The notes under the pieces were generated by a model. It saw nothing but the letters and a program-made list of their open reading frames with translations. It was not told the origin of the DNA and did no database searches. A stretch of DNA of 64,000 nucleotides from NCBI GenBank assembly GCA_938014885.1, contig CALLQI010000004.1:62001-126000 (forward strand), written 5' to 3'. Below are positions 1 to 8,080 of the stretch, piece after piece (within the stretch, counting starts at the first letter, position 1; each line of letters opens with the position of its first letter). Both the position numbers and the translations under genes were made by a program. The stretch is from an uncultured bacterium. Lineage in GTDB: Bacteria > Planctomycetota > UBA8742 > UBA2392.

Positions 1-135
1 GCGCTGTTTGTCGCGCTGCTGGGTTTCATCACCAAGCGCCCGGCCTTTCTGGACATTGCGCTTTGTTACGCGATCCTGAACTTCTTGGGCACCATCGCGA
101 TCCTCAAGTTCGTGCGCTACCGGAGGCTGAGCTGA
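1..135 (+). CDS. mrpF: Na+/H+ antiporter subunit MrpF (C-terminal part)
   Basis: The window opens inside this gene. Frame 1 is open from base 1 to a TGA at 133-135 and encodes 44 residues, including the typical MrpF ending with an Asp-Ile-Ala-Leu stretch, a membrane segment and a short basic tail. MrpF is a small three-helix subunit of the multi-subunit Mrp cation/proton antiporter in the cytoplasmic membrane. The stop overlaps the start of mrpG by one base, as expected for translational coupling in an mrp operon. mrpE and the N-terminus of MrpF must lie upstream of the window. The assignment rests on this tail plus the order F-G-B-C-D that follows. Confidence 0.85.
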   Translation, partial: ALFVALLGFITKRPAFLDIALCYAILNFLGTIAILKFVRYRRLS

Positions 136-464
136 TGGAGCTTGCCCTCGAGATCGGCGTGTGGTTCTGCCTTGCTGTGGGCAGCTTCTTTTCGCTGACT
201 GCGGCCGTGGGCGTGGTGCGTTTTCCTGATTTCTACACGCGCACCCACCCTGCCGGCAAAAACGACACCGTGGCGCTGGCGATGTTCTGCGCCGCGATGC
301 TGCTTGAGTGCTTCCGCTATGACTACGGCGTGCTGGTGGGCGGGCGCGTGGTGCTGATGGCGATGTTCATGATCATGGCAAGCCCGATTGCGGCGCACGC
401 GATAGCCAGCGCTGCCTGGGCCGACGGCCTTCGCCCGTGGAAGAAAGGCGAGCCGCGCCGATGA
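135..464 (+). CDS. mrpG: Na+/H+ antiporter subunit MrpG
   Basis: This 109-residue protein has three membrane segments and the MrpG signature of a Val-Val-Arg-Phe-Pro-Asp-Phe-Tyr-Thr-Arg-x-His turn near residues 28-39. MrpG is a structural subunit of the Mrp antiporter, which exchanges cytoplasmic Na+ for external H+. I chose ATG 135 because it overlaps the mrpF stop and gives the family length; the open frame upstream of it is not hydrophobic. The last bases overlap the next gene's ATG (ATGA at 461-464), so the operon is tightly coupled. Confidence 0.92.
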   Translation: MELALEIGVWFCLAVGSFFSLTAAVGVVRFPDFYTRTHPAGKNDTVALAMFCAAMLLECFRYDYGVLVGGRVVLMAMFMIMASPIAAHAIASAAWADGLRPWKKGEPRR

Positions 465-1117
465 TCGCGAACATCAACGGAATCCTGATCATTGACCTGG
501 TGCTGCTGACGCTGGTGATCATCACGGCCGTGGCCGTGGTGGAAGTGCGCAACCTGTTTTCAGCCGTAATCCTGGCCGGCATCTACAGCCTGCTGATGGC
601 GGCGTTCTGGACCAGCATGGACGCCGTCGACGTGGCCTACACGGAGGCCGCGGTGGGCGCGGGCATCAGCACGATCCTGCTGCTTGGCGCGCTGGTGCTG
701 ACGGGCACGCAGGAAACCGTGCGCCGCGCCGTGCACTGGCCCGCGCTGCTTGCCTGCGTCCTGGTCGGCGGCCTGCTGATTTTTGGCACGCTGGATATGC
801 CCAAGTTCGGGTCACCCAACGCCCCCGCCCAGCAGCACCCGATCTATCACGGGTTCACGAAGCAGAACGTGCCCAAGGCCGAAGGCGGCAAGAGCGCCGA
901 AGACGTGTACGCATACAACACGCTGCACCCCGAAGACGCGGGCAAACACCCCGACTACTTCCACGGGCACGTGCCCAACCAGGTCACCAGCGTCATCGTG
1001 AGCTACCGCGCGCTGGACACCATGTTCGAGACCGCGGTGATCTTCACCGCCGCCATGGCCATGATCGTGCTGCTGCGTGGCCGTCGCGGCAACCCGCTGA
1101 AGGGAGGCCTGCTGTGA
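461..1117 (+). CDS. Mrp/Mbh-type membrane subunit (DUF4040 plus MbhE-like region)
   Basis: This 218-residue membrane protein starts with about four hydrophobic segments typical of the DUF4040/MbhD domain (residues 1-90, with an acidic Tyr-Thr-Glu-Ala-Ala-Val-Gly turn near residue 65). It continues as an MbhE-like region: a membrane segment, a hydrophilic periplasmic stretch of about 75 residues, then a final membrane helix. In classical Mrp these domains form the C-terminus of the large MrpA subunit. Here they are a separate gene, as in archaeal Mbh/Mbx complexes and some bacterial Mrp loci. ATG 461 overlaps the mrpG stop; a GTG at 437 would extend the protein by 8 residues and is less likely. 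Confidence 0.85.
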   Translation: MIANINGILIIDLVLLTLVIITAVAVVEVRNLFSAVILAGIYSLLMAAFWTSMDAVDVAYTEAAVGAGISTILLLGALVLTGTQETVRRAVHWPALLACVLVGGLLIFGTLDMPKFGSPNAPAQQHPIYHGFTKQNVPKAEGGKSAEDVYAYNTLHPEDAGKHPDYFHGHVPNQVTSVIVSYRALDTMFETAVIFTAAMAMIVLLRGRRGNPLKGGLL

Positions 1118-1605
1118 AGCAAGGCAACCTCAGCGACAACGTGCTGATGCGCATCGTGGCGCGCTGGAACATGCCGTTCATCCTGATCTTCGCGCTGTAT
1201 ACGCAGACTCACGGTGAACTTGGCCCCGGCGGCGGTTTCCAGGCCGGCGTCATGATTGCGGCCGCGTTCATCCTGTACGGGCTGGTGTTCGGTGCCGACG
1301 AAATGCGGCGCATCGTGCCTCGCTGGGTCAGCGATGGCATCGCGGCCCTGGGTGTGCTGATTTACGCCGGCGCAGGCATGTACTGCATGCTGATGGGCTA
1401 CGAGTTCTTGGATTACGCGGCGCTGTACCCGTCCAACCCCGGCGGCGCGGAGCCCTGGGGCATGACGACGGTTGAGTACGGGGTCGGCCTCACGGTCTCA
1501 GCGGTGATGCTGACGGTCTACAACGAAATCACGGAAGGCACGGGGCCCGGCAGCGCGGAGCCCCGCGACAGCAACAACGACACCGAAGTCGTGGGAAAGG
1601 TGTAG
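1114..1605 (+). CDS. mrpB: Na+/H+ antiporter subunit MrpB (MnhB domain)
   Basis: This 163-residue protein has about four membrane segments and the MnhB-family core near residues 25-50, where a Thr-His-Gly-Glu-Leu-Gly-Pro-Gly-Gly-Gly-Phe-Gln-Ala-Gly run is nearly invariant in MrpB. It belongs to the membrane antiporter complex. The start is GTG 1114, overlapping the previous stop (GTGA), so it is translationally coupled. The C-terminal 25 residues are polar and not conserved. Confidence 0.93.
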   Translation: MKQGNLSDNVLMRIVARWNMPFILIFALYTQTHGELGPGGGFQAGVMIAAAFILYGLVFGADEMRRIVPRWVSDGIAALGVLIYAGAGMYCMLMGYEFLDYAALYPSNPGGAEPWGMTTVEYGVGLTVSAVMLTVYNEITEGTGPGSAEPRDSNNDTEVVGKV

Positions 1606-1609
1606 TCCG

Positions 1610-1978
1610 ATGCAGATGGTGCTGGACTACTACAACTACTGGATCTGCGTAGTCCTGATGATGATCGGGTTCTATGGCGTCATGGCCAAGACGAACCTGA
1701 TCAAGAAGGCACTGTCGTTGTCGCTGTTCCAGACCGGCATTCTGGTCTTCTACATCTCGATCGGAAAAGTGGACGGCGGCACCGGGCCTGTAACAGTCGA
1801 GGGCGCGACCGGCGTCGTGTACTCAAACCCGCTGCCCCACGCGCTGATGCTGACGGCCATCGTGGTCGGCGTGGCCACGCTTTCGGTGGCGATGGCGATC
1901 ATCGTGAACATCCGTGAGCGTTACGGGACGATCGACGAAAAAGACATCGAACAGATGGAACTGGAATCCAACGAGTAA
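1610..1978 (+). CDS. mrpC: Na+/H+ antiporter subunit MrpC (NuoK-like)
   Basis: At 122 residues and three membrane helices, this matches MrpC/MnhC, the homologue of complex I subunit NuoK. The Pro-Leu-Pro-His-Ala-Leu-Met-Leu-Thr-Ala-Ile-Val-Val-Gly segment (residues 74-87) is the classic MrpC signature ahead of the last helix. The gene starts 4 bases after the mrpB stop. The acidic C-terminus (about 15 residues) is typical. It forms part of the ion-translocating membrane arm together with the MrpD-like subunits downstream. Confidence 0.93.
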   Translation: MQMVLDYYNYWICVVLMMIGFYGVMAKTNLIKKALSLSLFQTGILVFYISIGKVDGGTGPVTVEGATGVVYSNPLPHALMLTAIVVGVATLSVAMAIIVNIRERYGTIDEKDIEQMELESNE

Positions 1979-2001
1979 GGCCTGAGGCGAACCGTAGTGG
2001 A

Positions 2002-3537
2002 GTGGCTGTAGTGGAGTGGGTCCACAAACATCTGCCGGCCCTGATCATCATGGTGCCCCTGTGCATGGGGCTGGTGACTGCCATTATCGGGCGGCGCGGC
2101 GCGGGCTGGTACATGGCCATGGGCACCACGGCGGCCACCATCGCCATGGCGATCCAGCTGCTCGTGAACGTGCTGAACACGCCGGGCCAAAGCATCACGT
2201 ACATGCACGGGAACTGGCCTGCACCATTTGGCATTGCCTACGTGATTGACCCCCTGAACGCTGCGATCCTCGTGATCGTGGCGTTGATTGCGGCCATCGT
2301 GACGATGTACGCCCGCAAGTCTGTGGCGTCGGAAATCTCGGTCGGCAAGCTGCACTTCTTCTACGGCCTGTGGCTGTTCTGCATCACGGGCCTGCTGGGC
2401 ATCACGATCACGGGCGATGCGTTCAACTTGTACGTGCTGCTTGAGATCAGTTCGCTGAGCACCTACACGCTGGTGGCGCTGGGCAAGGACCGCAACCGCC
2501 GCGCGCTGACCGCTGCCATCAACTACCTGGTGCTGGGCACTATCGGGGCGTGCTTTTATTTGGCGGGCATCGCGTACCTCTACATGGCCACGGGCAGCCT
2601 GAACATCGCCGATATCGCCGCGCGCATGCAGGACATCTACGCAACATGGGGCACCGATTCGCCCCAGTACCAGAAAACCGTGATTGCCGGGTTTGCGCTG
2701 ATGGCCGTGGGCCTCAGCCTGAAGCTGGCGCTGTTCCCGCTGCATGGCTGGCTGCCCAACGCCTACACCTATGCCCCCTCGGCGGTGTCGGCCCTGTTGG
2801 CGAGTACGGCCACGAAGGTCGGGGCATATGCGTTCATCCGCGTGATCTTCACGTTGATGGGCGTGGACTTTGCCTATCACCTGCTGCGCACCGACGTGGC
2901 ATTGCTGATTTCATCGGCGGCCGCCATCCTGTTTGGTTCGTTCATTGCGTTCCGGCAAACGAACGTGAAGAAGCTGCTGGCCTACAGCAGTATCGGCCAG
3001 GTCGGCTACATCACGATGGGCTTTGCGCTGGGCAGCGTGACCGGGCTTACGGCATCGGTGATTCACCTGTTCAACCATGCGCTCACCAAGGGCGGCATGT
3101 TCCTGGCGCTGGGTGTTGTCGCCTACCGCGTCGGGAACACCAAGTTGCAGTCGCTGGCCGGGCTTGGGCGCAAGCTGCCATTCACCATGGGCGCATTCAC
3201 GGCCGGCGGCCTGGGGCTGATCGGCGTGCCGCTGACGGCGGGGTTTGTCAGCAAGTGGTATCTCGTGAGCGCCTGCCTTGAGGCCGGCCGCTATGAACTT
3301 GCGGGCATCGTGCTGGTCGGCAGCCTGATCGCGCTGCTGTACACCTGGAAAGTCGTGGAAGTGATCTACTTCGGCAAGCGCGCCGATGACGCGGCCCCGA
3401 TGCGCGAAGCGCCGCTGACCATGCTGGTGCCCACGCTGCTGCTGATCGGTGGCAGCCTGTACTTCGGCATTGACTCAAGCCTGTCGGCGCACATCGCCGA
3501 AACGGCGGCGCGCTTCGTGCTGGGGGGGACGCCATGA
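2002..3537 (+). CDS. mrpD: Na+/H+ antiporter subunit MrpD (proton-translocating, NuoN/M-like)
   Basis: This 511-residue polytopic protein of the Proton_antipo_M family is homologous to MrpD and NuoL/M/N. Visible family features are a Leu-Leu-Glu-Ile-Ser-Ser-Leu-Ser-Thr-Tyr segment near residue 150 containing the conserved helix-5 Glu, a Lys-x-Ala-Leu-Phe-Pro-Leu-His-Gly-Trp-Leu-Pro motif near residue 245, and a Lys-Lys-Leu-Leu-Ala-Tyr-Ser-Ser motif near residue 330. These charged residues line the proton path in antiporter subunits. GTG 2002 is the called start, 23 bases after mrpC; the GTG at 2011 is an alternative. The 3' end overlaps the next gene (ATGA). Confidence 0.93.
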   Translation: MAVVEWVHKHLPALIIMVPLCMGLVTAIIGRRGAGWYMAMGTTAATIAMAIQLLVNVLNTPGQSITYMHGNWPAPFGIAYVIDPLNAAILVIVALIAAIVTMYARKSVASEISVGKLHFFYGLWLFCITGLLGITITGDAFNLYVLLEISSLSTYTLVALGKDRNRRALTAAINYLVLGTIGACFYLAGIAYLYMATGSLNIADIAARMQDIYATWGTDSPQYQKTVIAGFALMAVGLSLKLALFPLHGWLPNAYTYAPSAVSALLASTATKVGAYAFIRVIFTLMGVDFAYHLLRTDVALLISSAAAILFGSFIAFRQTNVKKLLAYSSIGQVGYITMGFALGSVTGLTASVIHLFNHALTKGGMFLALGVVAYRVGNTKLQSLAGLGRKLPFTMGAFTAGGLGLIGVPLTAGFVSKWYLVSACLEAGRYELAGIVLVGSLIALLYTWKVVEVIYFGKRADDAAPMREAPLTMLVPTLLLIGGSLYFGIDSSLSAHIAETAARFVLGGTP

Positions 3538-5057
3538 ACGGCGAAGCCGCCCTGGCGCTGGCCCTGTTCACACCGCTTGCGGGCACGGTGCTGATTGCGA
3601 TGTCGGGCCAGTTCCCGAACCTGCGCGAAATGTTCACGCTGGTGACGGCGGTGCTCACGTTCATCTTCGTAGCCAGCCTGTACCCGCTGGCTGTGAACGA
3701 GCAGGTGGTGCGGCTGGAATTGTTCTCGATGATTCCCGGCGTGCCGGTGGCATTCCGGCTTGAGCCGCTGGGGCTGGTCTACGCGCTGGTGGCCACGCTG
3801 CTGTGGATACCGAATTCGCTGTACAGCATCGGCTACATGCGCGGCAACCATGAGAAGCACCAGACACGTTTCTACAGTTGCTTCCCGATCGCGATTGCAA
3901 GCGCCATCGGCATCGCGTTTGCCGAAAACCTGTTCACGATGTTCCTGTTCTATGAAGTCCTGACGCTCAGCACCTTCCCGCTGGTCACGCACAAGGGCAG
4001 CACCGACGCCGTCCGCAGCGGCCGCGTGTACCTGGGTATCCTGCTGACGACTTCGGTGTGCTTCCAGTTGTTCGCCGTGCTATGGATTTACGCGCTGGCC
4101 AAAACCGGCGGCGCCAGCGGCACGGACTTTGAGGCCGGGGGCATCTTCCGCGACGCGCTGGCCAGCAACGCGGTATCGCCGGCCGTCGTGGGGCTGCTGT
4201 TCTTCCTTTACATCTACGGCATAGGCAAAGCAGCCTTGATGCCGGTGCACCGCTGGCTGCCTGCTGCCATGGTCGCTCCTACGCCGGTCAGCGCGTTCCT
4301 GCACGCGGTGGCCGTCGTGAAGGCCGGCGTGTTCTGCGTGATCAAGGTGATCGTGTACGTCTTCGGCATCGATACGCTGAAGCTGCATAATCTAGGCGAG
4401 TGGCTGCTGTATATCTCGGGCGCGACGATCATCATCGCCAGCCTGATTGCGGCCTTCCAGGACAACCTGAAGAAGCGCCTCGCGTACTCGACCATCAGCC
4501 AGCTCAGCTACGTGGTGATGGCCGGCGCGCTGTTCACGCCGCTGGCGATCTTTGCCGCCACGGCGCACATCGTGGCCCACGCATTCGGCAAGATCACGTT
4601 GTTCTTTGCCGCCGGCAGCGTGTACACGGCCGCGCACAAGACGCAGGTCAGCCAGCTTGATGGCATTGGGCGGCGCATGCCCTGGACGATGGCAGCCTTC
4701 ACGGTGGGCGCGCTCAGCATGGTCGGCGTGCCGCCGCTGGTGGGCTTTGTCAGCAAGTTCTACCTGCTGAACGGCGTCACAGAGTCCTGGACGGGCGCGT
4801 CGGGCCACTTTGATGAAGCCTTTGTGCTGGTCGTGATCGTGGCCAGCACGCTGCTCAATGCCAGCTACTTCCTGCCGATCATTTACCGCGCCTTCTTCAA
4901 GCCGCTCAGCGACGAAGACCGCAAGCACCCGCACGGTGAGGCCCCGTGGCCGATCGTGTTCGCGCTGACCTTCACGGCCGGGCTGACACTCGCGTTCTTC
5001 TTCTGGCAAAAGCCGGTGCTGGCGTTGGCTGAGCTTGTGCGGAGGGCCGCCGTATGA
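3534..5057 (+). CDS. second MrpD/NuoM-like antiporter subunit
   Basis: This 507-residue polytopic membrane protein is also of the Proton_antipo_M family. It has the helix-5 Glu (Phe-Tyr-Glu-Val-Leu-Thr-Leu), a Lys-Ala-Ala-Leu-Met-Pro-Val-His-Arg-Trp-Leu-Pro motif, a Lys-Lys-Arg-Leu-Ala-Tyr-Ser-Thr motif and a late His-Ala-Phe-Gly-Lys segment. It is a paralogue of the preceding subunit, not a fragment of it. A standard seven-gene mrp operon has only MrpA and MrpD of this type, so an extra copy resembles Mbh/Mbx-like or group-specific Mrp complexes. It overlaps both neighbours by 4 bases, so all three are co-translated. Confidence 0.9.
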   Translation: MNGEAALALALFTPLAGTVLIAMSGQFPNLREMFTLVTAVLTFIFVASLYPLAVNEQVVRLELFSMIPGVPVAFRLEPLGLVYALVATLLWIPNSLYSIGYMRGNHEKHQTRFYSCFPIAIASAIGIAFAENLFTMFLFYEVLTLSTFPLVTHKGSTDAVRSGRVYLGILLTTSVCFQLFAVLWIYALAKTGGASGTDFEAGGIFRDALASNAVSPAVVGLLFFLYIYGIGKAALMPVHRWLPAAMVAPTPVSAFLHAVAVVKAGVFCVIKVIVYVFGIDTLKLHNLGEWLLYISGATIIIASLIAAFQDNLKKRLAYSTISQLSYVVMAGALFTPLAIFAATAHIVAHAFGKITLFFAAGSVYTAAHKTQVSQLDGIGRRMPWTMAAFTVGALSMVGVPPLVGFVSKFYLLNGVTESWTGASGHFDEAFVLVVIVASTLLNASYFLPIIYRAFFKPLSDEDRKHPHGEAPWPIVFALTFTAGLTLAFFFWQKPVLALAELVRRAAV

Positions 5058-5326
5058 GTGATCCAATCCGGAAGTACCTGAACCTGAACGACCCGAAGCT
5101 GATCAAGTGGTACTGGATCGTCGGCCTGATCGTGCTGGGCATCATCATGGCCGTGGACCTTGCGGTGCATCACCACGCGCACTTTGCCAAAGACGGCATC
5201 GACATCGACACCACGCCGGAGTTCTATCCGCTGTATGGCTTCGCGGCGTCGTTCTTTCTTGTGATCGTCGCCAAGACGCTCTCGATCGCCCTCAAACGCA
5301 AGGACAGCTACTATGCAGATGACTGA
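5054..5326 (+). CDS. small two-helix membrane protein in the Mrp operon
   Basis: This 90-residue protein has a polar N-terminus (about 20 residues), a hydrophobic helix near residues 22-40, a His-rich loop (His-His-His-Ala-His near 42-46) with acidic residues, and a second helix near 58-78 with a basic/acidic tail. I do not recognise the family. It sits between two large antiporter subunits with 4-base and 14-base overlaps, so it is probably an accessory subunit of the same complex. The His-rich loop would face one side of the membrane between the two helices. Confidence 0.8.
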   Translation: MSDPIRKYLNLNDPKLIKWYWIVGLIVLGIIMAVDLAVHHHAHFAKDGIDIDTTPEFYPLYGFAASFFLVIVAKTLSIALKRKDSYYADD

Positions 5327-7115
5327 TCTGCCTCCTGCGTTTGTGCTGTTTGCCGCGGCCGCGCTGCTTGCGTTCGTGCGTGGCAAGGCGCGCTGGGTGA
5401 TTGCGCTTGCGGCGCCTGTCCTCACGCTGGCCGACGCCTGGGCCATCATCGACATCGGTGCCAGCACGGTGGTCCCGTTCATGGGCTACCAGATCAACCC
5501 GGTGCATGTGCACGCGGCGACGCCGGTGTTTGCGACCATTTTCTGCATCATGCTGGGCGGCGGGATGCTGTTTGCGCTGAACCAGAAGCGGCAGGTCGAA
5601 CTGCCGGCGGCCTTCGTGTACGCGGGCGGGGCGTTGGGCGTCTGTTTTTCGGGCGACCTGATTTCGATGTTCATCTTCTGGGAGATCATGACGCTAGGCA
5701 GCACGGTCGTGATTTTCAGCGGCCGGCAGGAAGGCAGCGAACGCTCAGGTCTGCGCTACTTCGGGCTGCATGCGGTTGGCGGCGTACTGCTGCTGATCGG
5801 CATCGTGATCGTCATCAACCAGCGCATGTACGCTGGTGAAGTGGACCCACTGGCCTTCCGCCACTTCCATGAAATGGTCAGCGGCTGGACCAGCCTCAGC
5901 TGGGAATCGCTGGGCATGTGGCTGGTGCTGATCGGCATGCTGATTAACGCGGGCGCTCCGCCGTTCAGCGCCTGGATCGGCGACAGCTACCCCGAAGGAA
6001 GTGAATCGGGCAGCGTGTTCCTGAGTGCGTTCACCACCAAGACCGCGATCTTTACCTTGATGGTCGGCTTTGCCGGCACGGAACTGCTGATTTACCTGGG
6101 CCTGTGGATGGCGCTGTACGGCATTGTGTACGCGATCCTCGAAAACGACATGCGGCGCATCCTGGCCTACAGCATCGTCAACCAGGTCGGCTTCATGATG
6201 GTTGGTATCGGCATCGGCACTGAGCTGGCGATTGACGGTGCCTCGGCCCACGCGTTCGCGCACATCATTTACAAGGCGCTGTTGCTCATGAGTGCCGGCA
6301 GCGTGCTGTACGCCACCGGCAAGCGCAAGTGTACCGAGCTCGGGGGACTGTATCGCACCATGCCCGTGACCATGTGGTGCGGTATCATCGGCGCGCTGGC
6401 CATTTCCAGCTTCCCGCTGACCAGCGGCTTCACCACGAAAAGCATGATCGTGGCCGCGGTGTCTGAGCAAGGCGCCGTCATGGCCGACCTGGGCCAGAGC
6501 CACAATCACCTGATCGTTGCATGGTTCCTGCTGGAGGCCGCGTCGGCCGGTGTGTTCCTGCATGCGGGCATCAAGTTCCCGTGGTTTGTGTTCTTCCAAA
6601 AAGACAGCGGCCTGCGCCCGCCGGAAGTGCCCTGGAACATGCGCACGGCGATGATCATCTTCGCGGCGTTCTGCGTGCTGCTGGGCGTGTTCCCGGGCCC
6701 GCTGTATGAGATTCTGCCGTACAAAGGCGTGGCCGCGAAGTTCGGCGCCACGGTGTACAGCTTTGAGCACGTGATGCAGATGCTGGGCCTGCTGCTGTTC
6801 AGCGGCCTGAGCTTCTTCGTGCTGCTGCCGATGTTGAAGCGCACGGAAACGATCAGCCTGGACTTCGACTGGATCTGGCGCAAAGGCGTGCCGCGCTTCT
6901 GGAACGAAGTGGCGATGCCGATCCTGCAAACACTGAACCGCGCGCAGAAGGCGATCTTCGACTTCTTCCCGGGTGCCGGTTCAGAATCCAGACTGCCGCC
7001 CGAACTCGCCCGCCGCATCGGCACCAACTGGGCGGTAAGCGTGCCGGTACTGACGATCACGATGATGCTGCTGCTGTATCTAGTGGTCTATTTCGTCGTC
7101 CCGATGCTGACCTAG
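5313..7115 (+). CDS. third large antiporter subunit (NuoL/MrpA/MrpD-like)
   Basis: At 600 residues this is the largest of three Proton_antipo_M-family proteins here. It has the helix-5 Glu (Phe-Trp-Glu-Ile-Met-Thr-Leu near residue 125), a Pro-Pro-Phe-Ser-Ala-Trp segment near 216 where the other copies carry a Phe/Met-Pro-x-His motif, and a C-terminal extension with two more membrane segments separated by a cytoplasmic loop of about 80 residues. It lacks the MrpA C-terminal DUF4040 domain, which is a separate gene upstream (461-1117). It is the last gene of the operon and its stop overlaps the convergent methyltransferase stop at 7112-7115, leaving no room for a terminator. Confidence 0.9.
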   Translation: MQMTDLPPAFVLFAAAALLAFVRGKARWVIALAAPVLTLADAWAIIDIGASTVVPFMGYQINPVHVHAATPVFATIFCIMLGGGMLFALNQKRQVELPAAFVYAGGALGVCFSGDLISMFIFWEIMTLGSTVVIFSGRQEGSERSGLRYFGLHAVGGVLLLIGIVIVINQRMYAGEVDPLAFRHFHEMVSGWTSLSWESLGMWLVLIGMLINAGAPPFSAWIGDSYPEGSESGSVFLSAFTTKTAIFTLMVGFAGTELLIYLGLWMALYGIVYAILENDMRRILAYSIVNQVGFMMVGIGIGTELAIDGASAHAFAHIIYKALLLMSAGSVLYATGKRKCTELGGLYRTMPVTMWCGIIGALAISSFPLTSGFTTKSMIVAAVSEQGAVMADLGQSHNHLIVAWFLLEAASAGVFLHAGIKFPWFVFFQKDSGLRPPEVPWNMRTAMIIFAAFCVLLGVFPGPLYEILPYKGVAAKFGATVYSFEHVMQMLGLLLFSGLSFFVLLPMLKRTETISLDFDWIWRKGVPRFWNEVAMPILQTLNRAQKAIFDFFPGAGSESRLPPELARRIGTNWAVSVPVLTITMMLLLYLVVYFVVPMLT

Positions 7116-7957
7116 CGCGAACGAGGCAGCTTGCCGAACTTCACGCCGGACCCGGCGAAGCGCTTGCGCATCACGGCTATCGCCTGCGGGTTGCTGTCCA
7201 CCAGCACAAATTCACGACCGAGCTCGAGACACACCGCGCCGGTGGTGCCGCTGCCGGCAAAGAAGTCCAGCACCAGGTCGCCGGGCTTTGAGCTGGCGTT
7301 GACGATGCGCCGCAGAATTCCCAGCGGTTTTTGCGTGGGGTAGCCGGTCTTTTCCTTGCCGCTGGTGGGCACAATCGTGTGCCACCACACGTCTGTCGGA
7401 AGCTTGCCGCGCGCGGCCTTCTCGGGCCCCACCAGCCCCGGCGCCATGTAAGGCTCGCGGTCCACGTCGGCCTGGCTGAAGAAGTAGCGCTTGGGGTCTT
7501 TGCAGTAGAAGAAGATGGTGTCGTGTTTGGCCGGCCAGCGCGTCTTGGCCCGCGCGCCGTAATCATAGGCCCAGATGATTTCGTTCAGGAAGCACTCGCG
7601 GCCGAAAATGCGATCAAGCTGCAGCTTGACGTAGTGGGCCTCACGGTAATCCAGATGCACATAAAGCGAACCCTCAGGCTTCAGAAGCCGCCAGGCCTCA
7701 GTTAAGCGAGGCTCCAGAAACGCCGCATAGTCGTCAAAGCTGTCTGAGTAGGCCCGAGCAACGCCGCCCTCCGTACGATACCGGGCACCCTTAAACCCAA
7801 CCCGGTCACCCGAAGCATCTCGAACCGTACGCAAAGTACGCCGCTTCTGAACCTTGCCCGTGTTGAAAGGCGGATCAATGTAAATCAACTGAACCGAAGC
7901 ATCCGGCAACGAAGCGAGGACTTTCAAGTTGTCCGCGTGGATCACCCGTCCGCTCAT
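7112..7957 (-). CDS. orphan DNA N4/N6-methyltransferase (beta class)
   Basis: This 281-residue protein has the catalytic Asp-Pro-Pro-Phe motif near residues 28-31 and the S-adenosylmethionine-binding Phe-Ala-Gly-Ser-Gly-Thr-Thr-Gly motif near 233-240. The catalytic motif comes first, which defines beta-class adenine-N6 or cytosine-N4 DNA methyltransferases. Residues 80-220 carry the variable target-recognition region with a Tyr-Pro-Thr-Gln-Lys-Pro motif before the SAM site. The open frame continues about 200 codons upstream, but that part is an antisense shadow of the next gene. The start at 7957 gives the normal N-terminus just ahead of the first motif. No restriction endonuclease lies nearby, so it is likely a solitary methylase. 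Confidence 0.9.
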   Translation of the reverse strand: MSGRVIHADNLKVLASLPDASVQLIYIDPPFNTGKVQKRRTLRTVRDASGDRVGFKGARYRTEGGVARAYSDSFDDYAAFLEPRLTEAWRLLKPEGSLYVHLDYREAHYVKLQLDRIFGRECFLNEIIWAYDYGARAKTRWPAKHDTIFFYCKDPKRYFFSQADVDREPYMAPGLVGPEKAARGKLPTDVWWHTIVPTSGKEKTGYPTQKPLGILRRIVNASSKPGDLVLDFFAGSGTTGAVCLELGREFVLVDSNPQAIAVMRKRFAGSGVKFGKLPRSR

Positions 7958-8080
7958 TGGCGCAGCATAGCAAGCACGGACGCTCATCAGGAGCGCGGGC
8001 CCTGCCTCGGCTTCGGGTTGTGCTCGACATGCAGCCGGCTCGCCGGTTATCCTGCGCTCCGGCCCATCGTGGAGACGAAC

